Part shown: in pieces, positions 8,215-16,003 of the stretch
How the letters are laid out: the number at the start of each line of letters is the position of its first letter
Numbering within the stretch: the stretch's first letter is position 1
Assembly (NCBI GenBank): GCA_039029355.1
Contig: JBCCGI010000119.1
Span: 1 to 19,639 of the forward strand
DNA from: JBCCGI01 sp039029355
GTDB taxonomy: Bacteria > Planctomycetota > UBA1135 > GCA-002686595
Direction of reading: 5' to 3'
DNA length: 19,639 nt
Program-made: the position numbers and the translations under genes
The notes under the pieces: model-generated
What the model was told of the DNA's origin: nothing
Seen by the model: the letters and a program-made list of their open reading frames with translations, nothing else
Databases searched by the model: none

Positions 8215-9465
8215 ATGAGCCTCTCGATCGTCCGGCTTGCTGGGTTGGTTTCCGTCGCCTCGGCCCTTGGGTGCGGGTCGACCTCCGCGCCGCCGGTGTC
8301 GGCGCCGGCCGTCGTCGAGGCGGTGGAGGAACCCGCGGAGGGCCAGCAGGAGGCTCTCGACGCCATCCTCCGCAAGCTCGACAGCGGCCAGGTCGGGTCG
8401 GTGCTCTTCTGGCCGACCGACGAGCGGCGCGTGGCGTTCAAGCACATGGAGGCCCTGATGCCCGCGCGCCGGGTCGCTGCGGGTGAGGAGCCGTACCCGC
8501 TCGCCGAAGCGCCGCTCGACCTCGACGGCGTCGAGTACCGGCTGGGCGGCGAGACCCACACGGTCGGCGAGCTCGTCGGGCGGTCCGCGTGCATCGGCCT
8601 GATCGTCGTCCAGGACGACACGGTCCTCTTTGAGCACTACGCGTCGGGCAACGACCGCGACACCCGCTGGGTCTCGTTCTCGATCACCAAGTCGGTCACC
8701 TCGATGCTGATCGGAGCCGCGATCCAGGACGGCTTCATCGAGAGCGTCGAGGAGCCCGTGGTCCACTACCTGCCGCGCCTGCGCGGCTCGGCCTACGAAG
8801 GCGCCACGATTGAGAACGTGCTGCAGATGGCTTCGGGGGTCGAGTGGAACGAGGACTACGGCGATCCGACCTCGGACGTGGTCCGCGCCGGCGCGGCGAA
8901 CGGGTTGGCGCTCACGCGCTATCTGGCGCGCCTCGACCGCGCGCACGAGCCCGGCTCGACCTTCAACTACAACACCGGCGAGACCAACCTGGCCGGCGAC
9001 ATCCTGCGCGCCGCGATCGGGAACAACGCCTCCACGTACCTGTCGCACAAGATCTGGAGGACCTTCGGCATGGAGTCGGACGCCTCGTGGCTGCTCGGCT
9101 CGCCGGGAGGCGGCGAGACCGGCGGGTGCTGCCTCAGCGCCACGCTGCGCGACTATGCGCGCATCGGGCTGTTCGCGATGAACGGTGGCCGCCTGCGGGA
9201 CGGAACGCGGGTGCTGCCCGAGGGCTGGATGGACGCCTCGACCGCGCGCTCGCGGGGCGCGCCCTTCTACGGCTACCTGTGGTGGCTCGGCCGCGATGAG
9301 AGCTACCGAGCCATCGGGATCTTCGGCCAGCGGATCGTGGTCGACGCCGCGAACAACCTGGTGATCGCCGCCCAGAGCAACGCCGACGCGGCCGTCGGCA
9401 CCGAGTATGAGCGCCATCTCGACGGGGCGGTCGCGGCTCTGCGGGTGGCTCTGGCGAAGGAGTAG
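8215..9465 (+). CDS. Putative lipoprotein serine hydrolase, beta-lactamase/class C esterase family
   Basis: 416 residues from the ATG at 8215, chosen because it begins a lipoprotein-type signal (MSLSIVRLAGLVSVASALGC, with lipobox Cys20). An earlier ATG at 8179 would bury this signal. After a Pro/Ala/Glu linker (about 24-45) comes a penicillin-binding/esterase fold. It has SxxK Ser156-Ile-Thr-Lys159 (WVSFSITKSV), Tyr252 in FNYNTGETNLAGD, ASWLLG..GGGETGG and TLRDYARIGLFAMNGG. In place of the KTG triad it has GIFGQRIVV (368-376), the form usual in serine hydrolases related to EstB and D-aminopeptidases. It probably acts in the periplasm on an ester, amide or peptidoglycan-like substrate. Resistance to beta-lactams should not be assumed. 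It stands 91 nt before the sigma-factor fusion. Confidence 0.88.
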   Translation: MSLSIVRLAGLVSVASALGCGSTSAPPVSAPAVVEAVEEPAEGQQEALDAILRKLDSGQVGSVLFWPTDERRVAFKHMEALMPARRVAAGEEPYPLAEAPLDLDGVEYRLGGETHTVGELVGRSACIGLIVVQDDTVLFEHYASGNDRDTRWVSFSITKSVTSMLIGAAIQDGFIESVEEPVVHYLPRLRGSAYEGATIENVLQMASGVEWNEDYGDPTSDVVRAGAANGLALTRYLARLDRAHEPGSTFNYNTGETNLAGDILRAAIGNNASTYLSHKIWRTFGMESDASWLLGSPGGGETGGCCLSATLRDYARIGLFAMNGGRLRDGTRVLPEGWMDASTARSRGAPFYGYLWWLGRDESYRAIGIFGQRIVVDAANNLVIAAQSNADAAVGTEYERHLDGAVAALRVALAKE

Positions 9466-9556
9466 GCGCACCGGACCGTCGCCTAGGGGCGCCGCCCGTG
9501 GATTCGCGCTTTCTCGTTCGCGCCGTCCGCCGCCGCGGGAATCCCAGGTGGACGAC

Positions 9557-11893
9557 ATGAAGGACCTATCCCTCGACTCAACCGACCTGGCTTGGCTGAC
9601 GAACCTCGCCCGCGCGCTGCTCGGCGAGGCTCACGCGGCCGACGACCTGGTCCAGGAGACCGCGGTCGCCGCGATCGAGGGGCTCCCGCCCGACGCTCCG
9701 CGCCGTGCCTGGCTTGCTTCGGTCGCGCGCCGGTTGGCCGCGCGTCGCTTTCGCGGCGAGTCGCGCCGCGCGCGGCGCGAGCAGCTGGCGGCGCGACCCG
9801 AGGCCCTGCCCGACTCGGCCGAGCTGGTCGCGCGGGCAGAGATCGCAGAGCGGCTGACGGCCGCGGCGAGGCGGCTTCCCGAGCCGTATCGGCGCGCGAT
9901 CCTCCTCCGCTTTCTCGAAGGGCTCAGCCCGGACGAGATCGCGCGCGAAGAGGGCAAGCCCGCTGACACGGTGCGCTGGCGCATTCGCCGCGGGCTCGAG
10001 CTGCTGCGCGAAGAGCTGGTGCGGGCAGATGATCGGGATTGGTCCTCGTGGTGCGTCCTGCTTCTCCCCCTGGCCCGTGCACACGGGGGCGCCGGCCTTG
10101 CGACCGCCGGCGCGTCGGGGGGAGTCTCGGGGATGGTCGTGTCCTTGGCTGCGATGAAGACGACGGTAGCGGTGGTGTTTGCGCTCGGCTGTGCGGGGCT
10201 TTGGTTCGGGTGGGATTCAGGGGAGCGGGAGCTCGACGAGCCGCGCATCGTCGGCGCGCCCGCCGTCGAGCCTCCGTCGGTGCGGCCGGCGCTCGAGCTG
10301 GAGGCGGCGGAGCCCGCTGCGGTCGAGCCTCAGTCCCGACGTACGCCGACCGCCTCGGAGGCGCGGGCGGAACCGCCGGCGACCGAGGCGTCGCCCGAAG
10401 CCCTCGCCGGGCGGGTCGTCGACGAAGCGGGCGATCCCGTGCGCGGGGCGACGGTGTTCCTGACCTACCCCGGCCAGGACGGCGACGTCGTTCACGCGCT
10501 GACCGAGACCGACTGGCGCGGCTCTTTCCGCTTCTGGCCAGAGGCCTGGGCCGCGGGCGCGGGGCAGGGCGACGCGGCGCTCGACCTCGGCGTCACGGCC
10601 AACGGCTTCCTGCGCAGGGTGGTGCCCGACGTCCTGGCGGACGACCGGCGCGACGACCTCGTCATCACCCTCGAGCGGGGCCGAGCGCTGGTGGTTCGCG
10701 TCGTCGACGAGCGCGACCGGCCCGTCGGTGGACTCGAGCTCCTCGCGCACAGCGCCTACGCCGGCATCGCCCACGTCAGCCCGAGCCAAAGGCGGCTGCG
10801 CGCGCGGCGAGCCGAGCTCGCCGGAGCCTCGTCCTCGTACGACCACTGCCTCGCGACGACCGACGAGCAGGGCGAGGTCGTGTTCCAAGGTCTGCCCGAC
10901 GGCACGCTGCAGCTGCTTTCGCTCGACCCCGGCTGGACCCTCGAAGGGCAGCGGCCGGTCGAAGCGGCGGACTCCTATCTCATCTGGGTCGCGAAGCGCC
11001 GCCTCGGAGTGCGGCTCCTCGTCGTCGAGCGCGCCACCGGGCGGCCGGTCGAGCGGGCCTCGGCGACCTTCGCCTTCGAAGCGACCTTCGCCAACGGCGA
11101 GGTCATGGACCTCGAGCAGTGGGTCGGACGCGGAGCGGGCGAGGTCAGCTTTGTGCTCGGCCCCGAGCTGTTGCCGGGCCTCGAGCAACGGACGATCACC
11201 CGCGCGGCCTTCTACGGCACCGTCTGGTCGGGGGACGGCGAGGTCGTCGAATGGGCCGCCGAGCCTCTCGAAGACGCCGCCGGCGTCGTGGGCGTCGCCG
11301 AGGTCACGGTCGAGGTCGACTCCGCCACGGACGTCGCGGAGGCGGAGACAGCCGAAGAGCTAGGGGTCGCGCAGCTCACCCTCGACGTGAGCTACGAGGA
11401 CTCCACGCCCTTCGACGGCGAGCTCGAGGTCAGCTGGAGCTCCGTTCGCGGTCCGAGGTTCGATGGAGACGGCACGCCCACGCGGATCGGCGTCGGGCGC
11501 TACCGCATCGAGGTCCCCGCCGGAGACCTGCGCCTGGTGGTGGCCGACCGCTACTCCTACGGCAGCCTTCCGCCCTGGAGTCGCGACGTGCGCTGCGACC
11601 CGGACCGAGAGGTCCGCGTGCAGGCGACCCTGCCCCGCGGCGGCGCGGCCTTGATCTCCCGGCCGGACGGCTGGAGCGGCGAGTGGTTCGTACACGCCTC
11701 GTGGCGGCCGCGCGGCGAAGAGGAGTGGCGCGGAAGCTGGGGCTTCAGCACAGCCGACTCGAGCCTGAAGCTGACCGTTCTGCGGCCGGCGGAGTGGCGC
11801 TTCGAGCTACGGCGCTACTCCTCGCTCGAGCCGGACCCCCTCGTCCGAACCGCGGTGCTGGAGGAGGGCGTGACGACGCGGGTCGACGAGTGA
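9557..11893 (+). CDS. Membrane-tethered sigma-70-family factor fused to extracytoplasmic beta-rich domains
   Basis: 778 residues. The start at 9557 follows AGGTGG (9546-9551). Residues about 12-66 match sigma region 2 (ADDLVQETAVAAIEGLP; WLASVARRLAARRFR), slightly short at the N-terminus. Residues about 98-155 match region 4 (RRLPEPYRRAILLRFLEGLSPDEIA, then the HTH KPADTVRWRIRRGLELLREE). A glycine-rich hydrophobic stretch follows (163-196), then a clear transmembrane helix (about 202-219, TTVAVVFALGCAGLWFGW) and a Pro/Glu/Ala linker (about 222-280). Beyond it is a carboxypeptidase-regulatory-like domain (LAGRVVDEAGDPVRGATVFLTY, about 283-372), a second similar unit (VVRVVDERDRPVGGLELLA, about 379-460) and further beta-rich sequence to the end. 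ECF sigma factors with C-terminal extensions are known in Planctomycetota. The topology suggests a built-in sensor that holds or releases the sigma domain (inference). No separate anti-sigma gene adjoins it. Confidence 0.85.
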   Translation: MKDLSLDSTDLAWLTNLARALLGEAHAADDLVQETAVAAIEGLPPDAPRRAWLASVARRLAARRFRGESRRARREQLAARPEALPDSAELVARAEIAERLTAAARRLPEPYRRAILLRFLEGLSPDEIAREEGKPADTVRWRIRRGLELLREELVRADDRDWSSWCVLLLPLARAHGGAGLATAGASGGVSGMVVSLAAMKTTVAVVFALGCAGLWFGWDSGERELDEPRIVGAPAVEPPSVRPALELEAAEPAAVEPQSRRTPTASEARAEPPATEASPEALAGRVVDEAGDPVRGATVFLTYPGQDGDVVHALTETDWRGSFRFWPEAWAAGAGQGDAALDLGVTANGFLRRVVPDVLADDRRDDLVITLERGRALVVRVVDERDRPVGGLELLAHSAYAGIAHVSPSQRRLRARRAELAGASSSYDHCLATTDEQGEVVFQGLPDGTLQLLSLDPGWTLEGQRPVEAADSYLIWVAKRRLGVRLLVVERATGRPVERASATFAFEATFANGEVMDLEQWVGRGAGEVSFVLGPELLPGLEQRTITRAAFYGTVWSGDGEVVEWAAEPLEDAAGVVGVAEVTVEVDSATDVAEAETAEELGVAQLTLDVSYEDSTPFDGELEVSWSSVRGPRFDGDGTPTRIGVGRYRIEVPAGDLRLVVADRYSYGSLPPWSRDVRCDPDREVRVQATLPRGGAALISRPDGWSGEWFVHASWRPRGEEEWRGSWGFSTADSSLKLTVLRPAEWRFELRRYSSLEPDPLVRTAVLEEGVTTRVDE

Positions 11894-11910
11894 GTCGACC
11901 GCGCCGGTCC

Positions 11911-13680
11911 TCACTCCACCGCGCGCAGCACGTACTCCGGAACGAGCTCCTCCTGGATCCGATACGTCACCGAATCGCTGTAGTTCCCCGCGTAGAAGAG
12001 CACGGTGAGGCCCAGCTCGGGCACCGCCATCACGACCTGCCCGCCGTTGCCGGCCGCGTAGAAGCCCTCGACGATCGTGTCGCGGTAGGGCAGCTCGATC
12101 ACCCACCACAGATAGCCGTAGCCGCGGCCGCCGATGTCGACCAGCGGCTCGCCCGAGGCGCGCGCGAATTCGCGCGACAGCACCCGGCGGCCGTTCCAGA
12201 TGCCGTCGTCGAGCATCACCTGGCCGAGCTTCAGGAAGTCGCGCGCCAGGAAGAAGCCGCCGCCGCCGAAGTACGGCTCGCCGGTCGGCTGCAGGTAGAG
12301 ATGATAGCGGCCGAAGTCGAGCGGCTCGGCGACGTACTCGTGGAAGAGCGTCTTCAACGGCTTGCCGGTGGCGGCGATCAGCACGTTGCCGGCGAGGTTG
12401 GGGTTGATCGAGCAGTAGACGGCTCTCTCGCCCGGTTCGCGCACGACGTCGAGGGCGAGCGTGTAGTCGTACCAGTCGGGGTTCTCCTCCTGCGACTGCA
12501 GGCGGCTCTCGTTGCCCGGCGAATTCGGGTCACCCTCGTCGCAGTCGAGGCCCGCGCTCATCGTCAGGAGGTGCTCTAGAGTCATCCGCCGCGCCCGCTC
12601 GTCGAGCGCCTCGTCGAAGTGCGGCCCGCCGATCGTCTCGTAGACCGGCATCGAGAGCTCGACCGGCTCGCCGGCGTGCATGGCGGCGCCGGCGAGGAAC
12701 GAGATCATGCTCTTCTGCGCCGAGCGGGTGTCGTGCGGCACGCCGCGGTGGAAGCCGTGGAAGTACTCCTCGACGACGAGCCTGCCGTGCCGCGCGATCA
12801 GCATTCCGTGGATGTAGGGGGCGTGCAGCGAGTCCGCGGGCGGGTCGATGACGGTCTCGATCAGCTCGCGGATCGGCTGCTCGCTCATGCCGACCTCGTC
12901 GAGCGTCCCGACCGGCCAGCCGTCGTCCAGCGCGGGCGGCGCGTGGTAGCTCCACGGCTCCGGGTCGCGGCCGCGCGCGTAGAAGTCGTTCGTCGGGTCG
13001 TCGACGACGCGGTGGAAGTCGTAGGTTGCGCCGCGCAGGCTCAGCGTGAAGCTGTCGGTCGAGGTGCTGTAGAGCCCACGGCTGAGCACGGTCTCCGCCC
13101 GGTTGCCGCGCCAGTGGCCGACGAGCCGTACCTCGTCGCCGACCCGCTCGATGCGATCGGCTACCGAGAAGACGCCCGCGTTCCGATCGGGGTTGCGCAG
13201 GAAGGCGCCGGTCGAGCCGTCATCGCGCTCTTCGACGACCAGATAGAACGTGAAGCCGTCGTCCAGCGGCACCACGTCGCCGCGCCAGGTCGTCGGCTCG
13301 GACCGCTTCAGCACGACCGGCGACGCGCAGCGCATCCCCGCGTGCTGCGTCGCAGGCTGGGTCCAGTGCCCGACGATCGGGCCCGTTTCCGCGAGCCGCC
13401 CGCGGAAGCGGCCGCGGTCGCCGGCCAGCTCGAACGAGATCCAGCCAGCGTCCTCGATCGCATCCACGCGATGCGAGCCCACCTCGGCCGTCCAGCCGTC
13501 TTCGTCACGGATGACCGTGAGCGGCCCGCGGACGCGTGGCCCGAAGCTGCGCCGGGCCTCCCACAGGCCGGTGAGGTCGCGGGATTCGGCCTCGTCGAAG
13601 GCGGCCTCCTCGTTCGAGGCTACGAGCGGAAGCACGAAGAGCAACGGGAGAGCGGCGAGCGGCGGGAGCGATAGCGCCAT
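11911..13680 (-). CDS. Exported serine hydrolase, beta-lactamase fold, with N-terminal beta-rich domain
   Basis: 589 residues from the ATG at 13680, preceded by GAGG with 7-nt spacing. The signal peptide is MALSLPPLAALPLLFVLPLVAS. Residues about 35-225 form a beta-rich N-terminal domain of unknown role (DLTGLWEARRSFG, LTVIRDEDGW, VGHWTQPATQ, LVGHWRGNR). The catalytic domain (about 260-589) has SxxK Ser320-Ala-Gln-Lys323 in DTRSAQKSM, Tyr422 in AVYCSINPNLAG, an RMTLEHLLTMSAGLDCDEG helix, a YGYLWWV strand and AAGNGGQVV in place of the KTG motif. It is thus an active-looking family member, probably a periplasmic or secreted esterase or peptidase. It converges with the sigma-factor fusion (17-nt gap). 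It is only distantly similar to the lipoprotein hydrolase at 8215 apart from shared motifs, so a recent duplication is unlikely. Confidence 0.88.
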   Translation of the reverse strand: MALSLPPLAALPLLFVLPLVASNEEAAFDEAESRDLTGLWEARRSFGPRVRGPLTVIRDEDGWTAEVGSHRVDAIEDAGWISFELAGDRGRFRGRLAETGPIVGHWTQPATQHAGMRCASPVVLKRSEPTTWRGDVVPLDDGFTFYLVVEERDDGSTGAFLRNPDRNAGVFSVADRIERVGDEVRLVGHWRGNRAETVLSRGLYSTSTDSFTLSLRGATYDFHRVVDDPTNDFYARGRDPEPWSYHAPPALDDGWPVGTLDEVGMSEQPIRELIETVIDPPADSLHAPYIHGMLIARHGRLVVEEYFHGFHRGVPHDTRSAQKSMISFLAGAAMHAGEPVELSMPVYETIGGPHFDEALDERARRMTLEHLLTMSAGLDCDEGDPNSPGNESRLQSQEENPDWYDYTLALDVVREPGERAVYCSINPNLAGNVLIAATGKPLKTLFHEYVAEPLDFGRYHLYLQPTGEPYFGGGGFFLARDFLKLGQVMLDDGIWNGRRVLSREFARASGEPLVDIGGRGYGYLWWVIELPYRDTIVEGFYAAGNGGQVVMAVPELGLTVLFYAGNYSDSVTYRIQEELVPEYVLRAVE

Positions 13681-13762
13681 CGTGAATCCTCGATCTGCGG
13701 GCGAACCCGGGGACGTCTTGGGGCAAGCAGGGGGCTGCGTCGCGCCCGTACGGTGACCTCTC

Positions 13763-13791
13763 CGAAGATTCCGGCAATTCGAAGATCCGGC
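13763..13791. repeat. Pair of direct repeats CGAAGAT(T)CCGGC between ankyrin and hydrolase genes
   Basis: CGAAGATTCCGGC (13763-13775) and CGAAGATCCGGC (13780-13791) differ by one T and start 17 nt apart, about 85-110 nt upstream of the hydrolase start. They may be an operator for the hydrolase. A GGCGGT/ACCGCC dyad at 13798-13811 overlaps the ankyrin stop codon and could help termination. Confidence 0.4.
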
Positions 13792-13802
13792 GCCGAAGGC
13801 GG

Positions 13803-15029
13803 TCAACCGCCGTCCGAGCCAAGCTCCGCAAGGACCGCCCGCACCTCTTCGATGCCGGTCTTGCGCGAGCGCTGAGCCACCTGCGCCGGGGTCTTGCCAG
13901 CCGCGTTGGGTGCGTCGAGCTCGGCCCCGCGCTCGTGGAGCCGGGCGAGCGCTGCGGCCCGCCCTCCGCGAACCGCCGCGAACACGCACGTCTCGCCGCG
14001 GTCGTCGCGCGCGAGCAGGTCCGCGCCGGCGTCGAGCAGGACGTCGAGGCTCTGCAGGCGGCCGTGGAAGGCCGCGTCGAAGAGCGGCGTCTGGAGCTTG
14101 GCGTCGGTCGCGTTGACGTCGGCGCCGCCGGCGAGCAGGCGGCGCGGGATCTCGACGAACCCCGCCTGGGCGGCGCGGTGGAGCGCGGTCTTGCCCTTGT
14201 AGTCGCGCACGTGAACGTCCGCGCCGGCCGCGAGCAGCGGCTCGATGCGGCTCGGGTCGTCCGGCGCGTTGTGATTGCCACGGCACTCGTCGACCAGCTC
14301 GGGCCACTTCTCCGGCGGAACGCGGTCCGCGTCGACCTCGTGGCCGAAGCGGCGCGCGAGCTCGCGCAGCTCGGGGTCGTCGAACCAGCAGCGCGCTTCC
14401 GCGGGGCGCGGCTCGGCGCCGGCGGAGAGCAGCAGCTCGACCATCCGGTACTGCCGCGTGTCCGCCGCATCGAACAGGATCGCCGGGTCGGCGGCAGCGT
14501 CCGCGCCCGCGGCCAGCAGGCGGCGCAGCACGGGCAGCTTGCGCGAGACGATCGCGTACTGGAGCGGCCAGGCCCGATATGCGTTCCAGCGGTGTTCGCG
14601 CACGTAGGCGCGCGACGCCGCCTCGGGGTCGTCCGAGAGGATCGCCTTCAGGCGGCGCTCATCCGCGAGGAAGCAGGCGGCGAGCACGTCGCAGCCGGCC
14701 CCTTGGCGCTCGAGGTAGCGCTCGACCTCCGCGTGTCGGCGAAGGCGTGCGATGAGCCAGGGCGACACCTCGACCCGCGTCTCGCGGTGGTAGCAGCCGA
14801 GCGCGTGGACGTCGGCCCCGGCTTCTTCGGCGAGGAGCTCCACCACGTCGATACGGCCCCCGCGCGCCGCCTCCCACAGCATCGTTCGCCCGTGCGGGCC
14901 GATCCACCGCACGAAGGCACGGTCGTCGGCAAGGTAGCGGCGCACGTCGTCGATACGGCCGGCGCGGCAGGCGGGAAGCACGATCTTCAGGAAGTCGTTG
15001 GTCTCGCCGGTGAGCGTCCTGGTCGGCAC
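13803..15029 (-). CDS. Cytoplasmic ankyrin-repeat protein
   Basis: 408 residues from a GTG start at 15029. There is no signal peptide or membrane segment. Ankyrin units are recognisable from HGRTMLWEAARGGRIDVVELLAEE (46-69), degenerate in the middle (PLQYAIVSRKLPVLRRLLAAGAD, 155-177; ILFDAADTRQYRMVELLLSAGAE, 184-206), and near-consensus at the C-terminus. The C-terminal set includes GKTALHRAAQAGFVEIPRRL (279-298), LQTPLFDAAFHGRLQSLDVL (312-331), GETCVFAAVRGGRAAAL (345-361) and GKTPAQVAQ (378-386). Residues about 215-260 interrupt the array with a non-ankyrin insert rich in Asp, Glu and Pro. These repeats bind other proteins; the partner is unknown. It is divergent from the MOSC gene (61-nt gap) and may be co-transcribed with the hydrolase downstream, 122 nt away. 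Confidence 0.87.
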   Translation of the reverse strand: MPTRTLTGETNDFLKIVLPACRAGRIDDVRRYLADDRAFVRWIGPHGRTMLWEAARGGRIDVVELLAEEAGADVHALGCYHRETRVEVSPWLIARLRRHAEVERYLERQGAGCDVLAACFLADERRLKAILSDDPEAASRAYVREHRWNAYRAWPLQYAIVSRKLPVLRRLLAAGADAAADPAILFDAADTRQYRMVELLLSAGAEPRPAEARCWFDDPELRELARRFGHEVDADRVPPEKWPELVDECRGNHNAPDDPSRIEPLLAAGADVHVRDYKGKTALHRAAQAGFVEIPRRLLAGGADVNATDAKLQTPLFDAAFHGRLQSLDVLLDAGADLLARDDRGETCVFAAVRGGRAAALARLHERGAELDAPNAAGKTPAQVAQRSRKTGIEEVRAVLAELGSDGG

Positions 15030-15037
15030 GTCGGTCG

Positions 15038-15043
15038 ATTCTC
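15038..15043 (-). promoter_or_regulatory. Candidate -10 element (GAGAAT) for the ankyrin gene
   Basis: On the minus strand GAGAAT lies 8 nt before the GTG start, with no convincing Shine-Dalgarno. Four of six bases match TATAAT. It is weaker than the matching sites elsewhere in the window. Confidence 0.25.
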
Positions 15044-15077
15044 GCTCGCGTTGGGACAGCGCTCAAGGCCGGCGGTC

Positions 15078-15083
15078 TAGACT
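15078..15083 (+). promoter_or_regulatory. Candidate -10 element (TAGACT) for the MOSC gene, leaderless arrangement
   Basis: TAGACT is followed by 7 nt (GAGCCGC) and the ATG at 15091. TTGGGACA at 15051-15058 could supply a poor -35 with a long (about 19-nt) spacer. Confidence 0.4.
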
Positions 15084-15090
15084 GAGCCGC

Positions 15091-15813
15091 ATGCCGATCG
15101 AGCTGGGACGGGTCGAAGCGCTCTACCGCTATCCGGTGAAGTCGATGCAGGGCGAGCGCCTCGCGGCCGCCGTGCTCGACTGGCACGGGGTCGACGGCGA
15201 CCGGCGCCTGGCGTTCCGCCGCGTCGAAGAGCGCGGCGGCAACCCGTGGCTCAGCGCCGGCCGGCTCGCCGACCTCACGCGCTTCACCCCGCTGTGGCGC
15301 GACGAGCACGAGGCGTTGCCGACGCACGTGCGCACGCCGGACGGCGCCGAGCTGCCCGTGTTCGGCGACGCCCTCGCCGCCGAGGTCGCGCGCCGCCACG
15401 GGGCGCCCGTGCAGATGATGCAGCTCGCGCACGGCATCTTCGACGAGGCGAGCGTCTCGGTGATGGACTTCGCCACCGTGCGCGAGCTCGCCCGGCTCTC
15501 CGAGACCGAGCCCGACGTGCGGAGGTTTCGCCCCAACGTGCTCGTCCGCTCGACGCGCGACGCGCCCTTCGGCGAGGACGAATGGGTCGGCGGCACGCTG
15601 ACGTTCGGCGCGGCGGGCGACGCGCCGGCGGTCGCGGTGACGCGGCGTGACCTGCGCTGCGCGATGATCAACATCGATCCCGAGGGCGAGGGCTCCTCGC
15701 CGCGGGTGATGAAGGCCTGCGTGCGTGCGAACGACAACCACGCCGGCGTCTACTGCGAGGTGACGCGCACGGGGCGGTTGGCCGTCGGGCAGCCCGTGTT
15801 TCTCCACCGCTGA
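15091..15813 (+). CDS. MOSC-domain protein (YcbX/mARC-like)
   Basis: 240 residues from the ATG at 15091; the frame is open further upstream but only in the divergent promoter gap. The N-terminal MOSC_N beta-barrel signature is LYRYPVKSMQGERL (11-24) with WHGVDGDRRLAF (31-42). The MOSC part shows RRFRPNVLV (144-152), an FGEDEWVGGTL strand (160-170) and RRDLRCAMINIDPEG (185-199). Cys190 there sits where family members ligate the molybdenum cofactor. YcbX and mARC reduce N-hydroxylated compounds with electrons from a redox partner; other MOSC proteins carry sulfur for cofactor assembly. No fused ferredoxin or reductase domain is present, so a partner encoded elsewhere is needed if it is a reductase. 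It is probably cytoplasmic. It is shorter than E. coli YcbX mainly because it lacks a C-terminal ferredoxin domain. Confidence 0.9.
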   Translation: MPIELGRVEALYRYPVKSMQGERLAAAVLDWHGVDGDRRLAFRRVEERGGNPWLSAGRLADLTRFTPLWRDEHEALPTHVRTPDGAELPVFGDALAAEVARRHGAPVQMMQLAHGIFDEASVSVMDFATVRELARLSETEPDVRRFRPNVLVRSTRDAPFGEDEWVGGTLTFGAAGDAPAVAVTRRDLRCAMINIDPEGEGSSPRVMKACVRANDNHAGVYCEVTRTGRLAVGQPVFLHR

Positions 15814-15831
15814 CGACGGAGAGCGCGTCGC

Positions 15832-15956
15832 TGGCAGCTGGCGCGCCTTCCCCATCCCCTCGCCGATGAGGTCGTACGTCTCGGCGTTGTGTTCCAGTGG
15901 TAAGCCAGGCCCGTCGGGGACTCTTCCTTCGGCCGGTACATCTCGCTCTCCGTGGC
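15832..15956 (-). pseudogene. Possible frameshifted coding remnant in the MOSC-ankyrin gap
   Basis: On the minus strand one frame reads ATESEMYRPKEESPTGLAYHWN (15956 down to about 15891). An adjacent frame continues as EHNAETYDLIGEGMGKARQL (about 15894 down to 15835). Each has mixed, protein-like composition unlike the Arg/Pro/Ala-rich shadows seen elsewhere, and they abut at one point, as after a frameshift. There is no start signal or proper stop within the gap and I recognise no family. This could be chance. The rest of the 190-nt gap shows nothing else apart from the TAGAAT element listed separately. Confidence 0.2.
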
Positions 15957-15990
15957 CGAGCTCGAGACGGCCCCCGCAGCTCGGACCCGT

Positions 15991-15996
15991 TAGAAT
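15991..15996 (+). promoter_or_regulatory. Candidate -10 element (TAGAAT) for the second ankyrin gene, leaderless arrangement
   Basis: TAGAAT (five of six matches to TATAAT) is followed by 7 nt (CGCGGCG) and the ATG at 16004. There is no Shine-Dalgarno. It is the best -10 match of the set. No clear -35 is visible. Confidence 0.45.
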
Positions 15997-16003
15997 CGCG
16001 GCG

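Noticed and set aside
8215..9465. Annotation of the lipoprotein hydrolase as an antibiotic-resistance beta-lactamase
   Set aside because: It lacks the KTG triad and carries esterase-like motifs. The family is mostly esterases and peptidases.
9478..9495. Small CGCC/GGCG dyad after the lipoprotein hydrolase as a terminator
   Set aside because: Only a 4-bp stem with no T-tract, too weak to call in such GC-rich sequence.
10039..12579. 846-residue plus-strand frame overlapping the sigma-factor fusion
   Set aside because: Extremely Arg-rich composition with no motifs. The overlapping frame has sigma regions, a membrane helix and a ribosome site.
13803..15080. Long plus-strand frames antisense to the ankyrin gene
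   Set aside because: They carry reversed-composition shadows of the ankyrin repeats and no motif.
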